Assembly: GCA_012518735.1 (NCBI GenBank)
Contig: JAAYRO010000003.1
Span: forward strand, 1 to 42,054
Direction: 5' to 3'
Origin: Bacillota bacterium
GTDB taxonomy: Bacteria > Bacillota > Limnochordia > Darwinibacteriales > Darwinibacteriaceae
Length of the DNA stretch: 42,054 bases
The position numbers and the translations under genes are program-made. The notes below the pieces were generated by a model that was not told where the DNA came from, searched no databases, and saw only the letters and a program-made list of their open reading frames with translations. Of the stretch, positions 34,028-42,054 are shown one piece after another; within the stretch, counting starts at the first letter, position 1, and each line of letters opens with the position of its first letter.

Positions 34028-34979
34028 CACCGCCACTCCTCCTAAGAATCTCCAAGAAAACCCGCTCAAGGTTGTTCGCTTGCCTATCGATGGACTCGAT
34101 AAAGGAGTTTTCCTGTCCAAGAACAGCAAAAACATCATATAGAATCTTCGGGTCTTCCAGACGAACACTGAGGACTGTCCCCTCGTGTGATTCTGACTCC
34201 ACAGCCACCTCATTCATGGACAGCAGAGCCAGACGTTGGGTCTCAGTAAGATGCCCTCTGATTCGAATCTGATAGACTTTCGCTTTGAAAAGCTCCAAAA
34301 AGTTGTGAACTTTATCGTCAGCTATCATGCGGCCGTCGCTAATTATAACAGCACGTTCACATGTGTCTTGAACAACACTCATATCATGAGTCGTAAGTAT
34401 TATGGTACGTCCCTCTTCTGCCACAGCCCGTTTGAGAAGAACACGAATCTCATTCGATGCCTGCACATCCAACCCTAAAGTGGGTTCATCAAGGACAAGT
34501 ATGGGACTGTTCGCGATCATGGCCACAGCAATAGACAGCTTCTGCTGCATGCCGCGGGAGAGTTTACGGGCCTCAACATTGATTTTTTCTTCAAGACGGA
34601 AAAAATCAATATACTTTTCCATATCAGAGGTGAGAGTCTTTGGATTCTTGCCCTTAAGAGCAGCAAAAAATTCTAGATTCTCCCGTACAGTCAATCGCCA
34701 ATAAAGGTTGCGATTACCTTCTAGCACAGCACTGATATTCTCTAAGGCGCTGCTGCGGGCCGAGGTCATATTAAACCCGTTAATCAAGACTTGACCTTGA
34801 TCTGGCCGAATCAAGCCACAGATCATCTTAACTATAGTGGTCTTTCCCGCGCCGTTCGGGCCAAGTAAGCCTACGAGTTCGCCCTCCTTTACTTGAAAGG
34901 TCACACTGTCAACTGCTTTCACAGGAGGATCACCCCGTCTGCCAGGATACGTTTTCTGCAATGACTCAACCTTAAGCAC
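34002..34979 (-). CDS. ABC exporter ATP-binding protein
   Basis: A 325-residue ATPase with Walker A GPNGAGKTT, signature LSRGMQQKLS, Walker B ILVLDEPTLGLD and switch His TTHDM. The C-terminal 90 residues form the extra domain common in drug, lipid or polysaccharide exporters of the ABC-2 class. The start is GTG with a G-rich ribosome site six bases upstream. It heads the run ATPase-permease-DUF188-zwf-cyclase. Confidence 0.88.
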   Translation of the reverse strand: MLKVESLQKTYPGRRGDPPVKAVDSVTFQVKEGELVGLLGPNGAGKTTIVKMICGLIRPDQGQVLINGFNMTSARSSALENISAVLEGNRNLYWRLTVRENLEFFAALKGKNPKTLTSDMEKYIDFFRLEEKINVEARKLSRGMQQKLSIAVAMIANSPILVLDEPTLGLDVQASNEIRVLLKRAVAEEGRTIILTTHDMSVVQDTCERAVIISDGRMIADDKVHNFLELFKAKVYQIRIRGHLTETQRLALLSMNEVAVESESHEGTVLSVRLEDPKILYDVFAVLGQENSFIESIDRQANNLERVFLEILRRSGGGGQETAVI

Positions 34980-35042
34980 AAGAATCCCCCCTTTTCTTAT
35001 AGGAGATTCTCTGAGATAGGGTCATTTCCCTCTTAATGCAGA

Positions 35043-35075
35043 AGTGCAGAATAATCCGAAGGACTATTCTGCACT
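35043..35075. other. Stable inverted repeat in the pckA-ABC gap
   Basis: A 14-bp stem with one G-U pair (AGTGCAGAATA... and its complement) and a five-base loop lies just past the pckA stop. No T-run follows on either strand, so termination would be inefficient. It may stabilise the pckA mRNA end. Confidence 0.5.
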
Positions 35076-35081
35076 ATGAAT

Positions 35082-36671
35082 CTAATCTACAACAGGTCCA
35101 GCTGCCTGAACCTCTGGAGCAACGTCTGCGTACTTTTTCTTGAAATTCTCTTGGAAAGCTCTTGCTAGTTCCAGAGCTTTCTTATCATATGCCTCTGGAT
35201 CCTCCCAAGTTTTCTTAGGATTCAGTATATCAGCTGGAACACCTTCAATGGATACGGGAACATGGAGACCAAAAATGGGATCTTTCCATGTTTCCACCTC
35301 GTTCAGCTCTCCAGAGAGGGCTGCACTTACCATTCGTCTAGTATACTTCAATTTGATCCTTTCTCCAACACCGTAAGGTCCGCCAGACCAACCAGTATTA
35401 ATCAGATAGACCTTCGAACCGTGTTTGTGCACCCTATCCCTCAGCATTTCCGCATATTTCAATGGTGATAATGGTAAGAATGGTTCACCAAAACATGCAG
35501 AAAAGGTCGCCTCAGGCTCCACAATCCCCCGTTCAGTACCAGCTAGTTTGCTGGTATAACCAGAGACAAAGTGATACATAATCTGTTCTTCGGTCAAGAT
35601 GCTGATTGGTGGCAGTACACCAAAGGCGTCGGCTGTCAGGAAAATCACTGCATCAGGATGTCCTGCCATACTGGGATCGACCCTACCAGGAATATAATCC
35701 AGTGGATAAGCAACCCTGGTATTTTCTGTAAACGACCCATCATCATAGTCAGGTATTCTATCATCTGGGTCAATGACCACATTCTCGAGAACCGATCCAA
35801 AACGGATGGCGTCCCAAATCTGTGGTTCATGTTCTCTGGATAAGTTGATACACTTAGCGTAGCATCCACCTTCGATATTGAACACGCCATTCTCTGACCA
35901 GCCATGCTCATCATCACCAACCAACTGCCGTTCTGGATCGTTAGACAATGTCGTCTTACCCGTTCCAGAAAGCCCGAAGAAAAGAGCGGTGTGACCATTA
36001 GAGCCCATGTTGGCCGAGCAGTGCATGGATAAAACACCTTTCGGCGGCAGCAGGTAATTCATTACTGAGAAAATGGACTTCTTGATTTCACCTGCGTAAG
36101 CTGTACCGCCAATCAGAACGACCCGTGATGAAAATGAAACAATCACGAAAGCCTCTGAATTTGTGCCGTCCTTCTCTGGATCAGCTTTTAGACCTGGCAC
36201 GGCAATAACAGTAAACTCTGGTTCAATCGTGGCAAGCTCATCCCTCTTAGGTCGAATAAATAATTGCCGAGCAAACAAGTTCTGCCACGCAAACTCATTG
36301 ACCACACGTAAAGGCATACGGTGCTCGGGATCAGCCCCAACATAACCTTCAAACACAAAAACTTCGTCTAAAGTATTGAGATATTCCATTACTTGATCAT
36401 AAAGCTTCTGGAAATTCTCCTCACTAATTGGTCGATTCACTGCGCCCCAAGCAACAGTATCTCTTGTTACATCATCTTTCACAATAAATTTGTCGTTAGG
36501 TGACCGTCCTGTATATTTACCGGTGCGTACGGATAAAGCACCGTTTGCTGTTAGAGTCCCTTCGCCTCTTTTAACAGCTTTTTCCACCAGTTGTGGTGCT
36601 GATAGATTAGATAGGGTAGACGATCGCTGCAAAATTGCTTTTAACTCAGGCGAAAGATTTTTTTCACCCAT
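35082..36671 (-). CDS. pckA: Phosphoenolpyruvate carboxykinase (ATP)
   Basis: A 529-residue ATP-type PEPCK, the usual length. It has [11 protein letters not shown] near the N-terminus, the P-loop [18 protein letters not shown] for metal binding, and the substrate motif [12 protein letters not shown]. It interconverts oxaloacetate and PEP. The ATG at 36671 is 7 bases after AGGAGG; a TTG two codons earlier is within the site. It follows degV by 27 bases. Confidence 0.95.
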   Translation of the reverse strand: MGEKNLSPELKAILQRSSTLSNLSAPQLVEKAVKRGEGTLTANGALSVRTGKYTGRSPNDKFIVKDDVTRDTVAWGAVNRPISEENFQKLYDQVMEYLNTLDEVFVFEGYVGADPEHRMPLRVVNEFAWQNLFARQLFIRPKRDELATIEPEFTVIAVPGLKADPEKDGTNSEAFVIVSFSSRVVLIGGTAYAGEIKKSIFSVMNYLLPPKGVLSMHCSANMGSNGHTALFFGLSGTGKTTLSNDPERQLVGDDEHGWSENGVFNIEGGCYAKCINLSREHEPQIWDAIRFGSVLENVVIDPDDRIPDYDDGSFTENTRVAYPLDYIPGRVDPSMAGHPDAVIFLTADAFGVLPPISILTEEQIMYHFVSGYTSKLAGTERGIVEPEATFSACFGEPFLPLSPLKYAEMLRDRVHKHGSKVYLINTGWSGGPYGVGERIKLKYTRRMVSAALSGELNEVETWKDPIFGLHVPVSIEGVPADILNPKKTWEDPEAYDKKALELARAFQENFKKKYADVAPEVQAAGPVVD

Positions 36672-36698
36672 CTGCAAACCTCCTTTGTAATATAAACA

Positions 36699-37547
36699 TC
36701 AGTCCGTACTGTACACTGCGATTCCCAGTGTTCCTGGTCCAGTATGAACCCCAATAACCGGACTGACATGTCCTGTGATTATTTCATCAATGCTGCACAG
36801 TTCCTTAATGCGGTTGATCAAGGCCTGAGCTTCCTCTACAGCCGCACCATGGCATACTGCCACATTATTTCGGGATTTGGCTAGTTGCTCTTTTAAGGCC
36901 TCAAACATTTTATCAATAGACTGTTTACGCCCTCTGACCTTTGCATAGGTTGTATAGACTCCTTCTTCGTTCACAGTAATAATGAGTTTAATATTCAGGA
37001 TTTGGCCTAATGTACCAGCAACCTTACCAATTCTCCCTCCTTTTGTGAGGTATTCCAATGTACCGAGAACAAAGAAAACCCGCATTTTGGAAAGAATTCC
37101 TTGAACATGAGCGCAAACCGCCTCAAAACTAGCGTTCTGCTGCAGTTTTTGAGCAGCTTCTATCACTGAGTAACCCAATCCCATAGAAATGGATTTGGAG
37201 TCAATGACCTTAACTACCAAACCTTTAATCTGGTTCGACAGGTTTTCAATCATTTGTGCTGTGCCGCTTAAGCCTGAGGAAATATGAATGGCCAAAACAT
37301 GTGTAAATCCTTCATCTTTCAGTTTATGGAATAGGTTCAAAACATCCTCTGGTGAGGGAAGAGAGGTCGTGGGAATTTCAGTAGGCAAGTCCTCGTATAC
37401 CTGCTCAGCTGTAATATCTACATTATCACGATACTCCCGTTCCCCATAAACAATACGCAGGGGAACAACGTGAATCCCATATTTTTCTATAATATCCTGA
37501 GGTATATCACAGGTACTGTCGGTCATAATTGCCACTTTTTCGTTCAT
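36699..37547 (-). CDS. DegV family fatty-acid-binding protein
   Basis: A 282-residue DegV protein: MTDSTCDIP at the N-terminus, TSLPSPEDV, HISSGLSGT and LGTLEYLTKGGRIGK are family hallmarks. These proteins bind fatty acids; some act as FakB subunits that present fatty acid to the kinase FakA. No fakA gene is present here. TTAGGAGG precedes the ATG. It probably shares a transcript with pckA. Confidence 0.9.
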   Translation of the reverse strand: MNEKVAIMTDSTCDIPQDIIEKYGIHVVPLRIVYGEREYRDNVDITAEQVYEDLPTEIPTTSLPSPEDVLNLFHKLKDEGFTHVLAIHISSGLSGTAQMIENLSNQIKGLVVKVIDSKSISMGLGYSVIEAAQKLQQNASFEAVCAHVQGILSKMRVFFVLGTLEYLTKGGRIGKVAGTLGQILNIKLIITVNEEGVYTTYAKVRGRKQSIDKMFEALKEQLAKSRNNVAVCHGAAVEEAQALINRIKELCSIDEIITGHVSPVIGVHTGPGTLGIAVYSTD

Positions 37548-37628
37548 AACGCCCTCCTAATTTTCCACTTCTTAATTCACCTATTGCCGAACCAAATACT
37601 ACATTTCCCCACATAGGCCCAAAATCCT

Positions 37629-37910
37629 CTAACGCCATTCCATTTCTACCCGAATAACTTCCCAGCGGGGATCGGCATCCATAAAGTTAACAACAAATTG
37701 AAGCTGCCTTTCGATTTTTTCCTTTTCTTCCCCAATGATGGCAATCCCAATTATCGCTTTCTGCCACAGGTTCTCATTCTCCAATTCAACAATAGAAACG
37801 TTAAACCTGTTCTGGATTCGTTTCACGATACTCTTAACTACTCGGCGCTTGTCCTTCAAGGATGTGGCTCCCGGAATAAACACATCAGCTACCAAAGTTC
37901 CTACAATCAT
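37629..37910 (-). CDS. DUF503 (YlxP-like) protein
   Basis: A 93-residue protein with the DUF503 signature SLKDKRRVVKSIVKRIQNRFNVSI. The role is unknown; YlxP is usually encoded with ribosome maturation genes. Here it follows mnmA by 14 bases, which still suits an RNA or translation link. Confidence 0.88.
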   Translation of the reverse strand: MIVGTLVADVFIPGATSLKDKRRVVKSIVKRIQNRFNVSIVELENENLWQKAIIGIAIIGEEKEKIERQLQFVVNFMDADPRWEVIRVEMEWR

Positions 37911-37924
37911 GTTCCAGACTCCCC

Positions 37925-39820
<1,896 letters not shown>

Positions 39821-39845
<25 letters not shown>

Positions 39846-41692
39846 GCAGCAAATTGACTGTAATACAGCTCTGCATAAAAACCATCCATCTTAAGCAGTT
39901 CTTCGTGTGTACCCTGTTCTACAATTTCGCCCTGATTAATTACTAGGATTCGATCAGCTCCATGGATGGTAGATAACCGATGCGCAATTACAAAGCTTGT
40001 ACGCCCTTCCATAAGCCGACCCATTGCCTGTTGAATCAGAAGCTCTGTACGAGTATCAACAGAACTAGTGGCTTCATCTAAGATCAAGACAGTAGGGTCG
40101 GCAAGGATTGCCCTTGCAATCGTAAGGAGCTGTTTCTGACCCTGCGAAATATTGGATGCATCCTCCTTTAGAATTGTATCATATCCATCAGGTAGTGTGC
40201 GAATAAAATGATCAGCGTGAGCGGCTGCAGCAGCTGCTTCAATCTCATCATCTGTGGCTCCACTCCGTCCATAGGCAATGTTTTCTCGAATGGTTCCTTC
40301 AAACAACCACGTATCCTGCAGAACCATTCCAAACATGGTTCGTAAGTTTCCACGTTTGATCTGCATGATATCGTGACCGTCAAAGGTGATAGTACCCCCA
40401 TCCACATCATAAAACCTCATCAGCAGATTGACTAGAGTGGTCTTACCTGCCCCCGTTGGTCCCACAATAGCTATGGTTTGTCCTGGATTCACCTTAAGAC
40501 TGAGATCCTTAATCACTGTTTTGACTGGATCATAACCAAACTGAACATTCGATAGCTCAATCTCACCCTTTGGATTAGTGATTGTTACAGCATCATCTGC
40601 ATCGGCCAGTTCTTCTTCTTCATCTAAGAGTTCAAAGACCCGCTCTGCAGCAGCTACAGTTGACTGAAGAATGTTCACAATACTTGCAGTCTGGGTAATG
40701 GGCATTGTGAATTGACGGGAATACTGAATAAACGCCTGAATATCCCCTATTGTAATAAGGCCTCGAGATGCGAAAATCCCACCTGCCACAGAAATCACAA
40801 CATATCCAATATTACCCACTAAACCGATGAGGGGCATAATAACGCCTGATATAAACTGGGCCTTCCAACCATTTTCATAAAGCTCGTCATTTACATCTCG
40901 AAATGTGCTAGTTGAATCTTCTTCTAAACCGTAGGCTTTGATAATGGCGTGACCTGTGTACATCTCTTCCACATGCCCATTAAGTTCTCCGAGAATTCTC
41001 TGCTGTCCTGCAAAGTATTTCTGCGACTTAGATGCTGCAAAAATACTTATTATAAGACTGAGAGGAAGCATTCCCAGAGTAATCAGGGTCATGATTGGGC
41101 TGATGGTGAGCATCATCACCAGCACTCCTACTAAACTCACAACAGAAGTAATGAGTTGAGTGATACTCTGCTGAAGAGTATGGCTTACTGTATCTACATC
41201 ATTGGTAATACGGCTGAGGATGTCCCCGTGTGCATTAGAGTCATAATATTTCAGGGGAAGGCGAGACAGCTTCTGACTGATTTCTTCTCGCATATCAAAA
41301 ACTGTTCTCTGGGCAACACCAGCCATCACGTACTGCTGAATATAACTGAACAGTGCACTAGCGACATACAGTCCTCCCAGCACCATTAATATCTGCCCAA
41401 TGGCTGCAAAATCAATGGCTGCCCCTGGCACCATACGCATTTTAGCCATTAATCCCTCAAAAATCTTTGTGGTGGCTTTTCCCATAATTTTGGGGCTCAG
41501 AATACTGAACAAAGTGCTCAATGCAGCTAACAGCAGTACGAGAATAACACGCCACTTGTGTGGACGCATGTAATGCATTAAACGTTTTACAGTACCTCTA
41601 AAATCTTTCGCTTTTTCAACAGGTCGTCCTATTCCTGCAGGACCATGGCCGCCTCCTGCAGGACCTTTTTTGCGTCGTTGTTCTTTATTCAT
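39821..41692 (-). CDS. ABC exporter half-transporter, catalytically complete subunit
   Basis: A 623-residue protein: a Gly/Lys-rich cytosolic N-terminus (about 40 residues), six membrane helices (about 45-350) and a nucleotide-binding domain. Walker A is GPTGAGKTT, signature ISQGQKQ (a Ser-Gln variant of LSGGQ), Walker B LILDEATSSVD with catalytic Glu, and the switch His in IAHRLST. It overlaps its partner gene by 4 bases (ATGA). With that partner it forms a heterodimeric multidrug- or lipid-type exporter of the BmrCD/TM287-288 class; the substrate is unknown. Confidence 0.9.
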
Positions 41693-42054
41693 GAAACAGC
41701 CTCCTCACTAAATTGGGAAGCTACAATTTCCCTATAAACCTGGCAGCTTTCCATCAATTCATCATGTGTGCCTCGACCAACCACTCGTCCTGCCTCTAAG
41801 ACAATAATCTGTTCTGCATGCAGAACAGTACTGATCCGCTGTGCTACAACAATGATAGTAGAGTCAGCAGCGGCTTTTCTAAACTCCGTTCGTAAACGAG
41901 CATCTGTTTTGTAATCCAATGCAGAAAAAGTGTCATCCAGCAGATAAACTCTTGGTTGACGTACCAAAGCTCTGGCTATGGAAAGACGTTGTTTCTGTCC
42001 ACCGGAGACATTGGTGCCTCCTTGGGAGATATACGATTCGTAACCATCTTCTCG
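41689..42054 (-). CDS. ABC exporter half-transporter, degenerate subunit (partial)
   Basis: The frame is open from the window edge and gives the last 121 residues of a nucleotide-binding domain. The signature VSGGQKQR is intact, but the catalytic Glu after Walker B is Asp (LLDDTFSALD) and the switch His is Gln (VAQRIST). This is the pattern of the degenerate subunit of heterodimeric exporters such as TM287. The membrane domain and the rest lie beyond the window. Confidence 0.9.
   Translation of the reverse strand, partial: REDGYESYISQGGTNVSGGQKQRLSIARALVRQPRVYLLDDTFSALDYKTDARLRTEFRKAAADSTIIVVAQRISTVLHAEQIIVLEAGRVVGRGTHDELMESCQVYREIVASQFSEEAVS

Noticed and set aside
35043-35075. Calling the hairpin after pckA an intrinsic terminator
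   Set aside because: No T-run follows on either strand, so it is listed only as an inverted repeat.

Overview
The window looks like the chromosome of a spore-forming member of the Firmicutes (Bacillota) of moderate to low GC. Strong AGGAGG-type ribosome sites precede most genes, TTG and GTG starts are common, and the gene set is firmicute-like (CwlD-type amidase, DegV, DUF503/YlxP, DUF1540, SfsA, LuxS, ATP-type PckA). Two things suggest a cell with an outer membrane: a C-terminal domain with beta-barrel character ending in phenylalanine (1524-2669), and a secreted SYLF lipid-binding protein (16754-17437). A diderm firmicute of the Limnochordia or Halanaerobiales kind would fit. This is inference; no rRNA or lineage marker is present.

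Layout. 1-228: end of an unrecognised plus-strand gene and a bidirectional terminator. 229-4722 (minus): SDR oxidoreductase, RluA-type pseudouridine synthase, a pair of Gate-domain membrane proteins (the second fused to a secreted barrel-like domain) and glutamate dehydrogenase. 4773-7660 (minus): a zinc-type ABC importer znuACB followed by a Cys-rich DUF1540 gene. 7656-11490 (minus): maltose/maltodextrin importer malEFG without its ATPase, with a LacI-type operator upstream of malE. 11559-15054 (minus): pgi, manA, two related membrane proteins and a HesB/IscA-like gene with an in-frame UGA that appears to encode selenocysteine. 15130-17945: mtnN, a cwlD-like amidase, the SYLF protein and luxS. 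17954-25285 (minus): sfsA, HAD phosphatase, APH-fold kinase, fmdB, gnd, a methyltransferase and glnS. 25444-26781 (plus): CCA-adding enzyme. 26752-30577 (minus): a NYN-LOTUS-cold-shock protein, a decayed fruK-type kinase, a TIM-barrel sugar isomerase and two GNATs. 30648-34979 (minus): an ABC-2 exporter pair, a DUF188 protein, zwf and a cyclase/formamidase. 35082-38992 (minus): mnmA, DUF503, degV and pckA. 39030-39845 (plus): an esterase. 39821-42054 (minus): a heterodimeric ABC exporter, the first subunit running off the window.

Themes. Much of the window is central carbon metabolism: maltodextrin uptake, pgi and manA, the oxidative pentose phosphate enzymes zwf and gnd, pckA and gdhA. mtnN and luxS together detoxify S-adenosylhomocysteine and would make AI-2 precursor. 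Most of this is ordinary housekeeping. The most notable items are the probable selenoprotein with a recognisable bSECIS hairpin, the in-frame fusion of a Gate-domain permease-like protein to a signal peptide and barrel-like domain, the paired membrane proteins next to the selenoprotein, and the fossil fruK gene wedged in a NYN operon.
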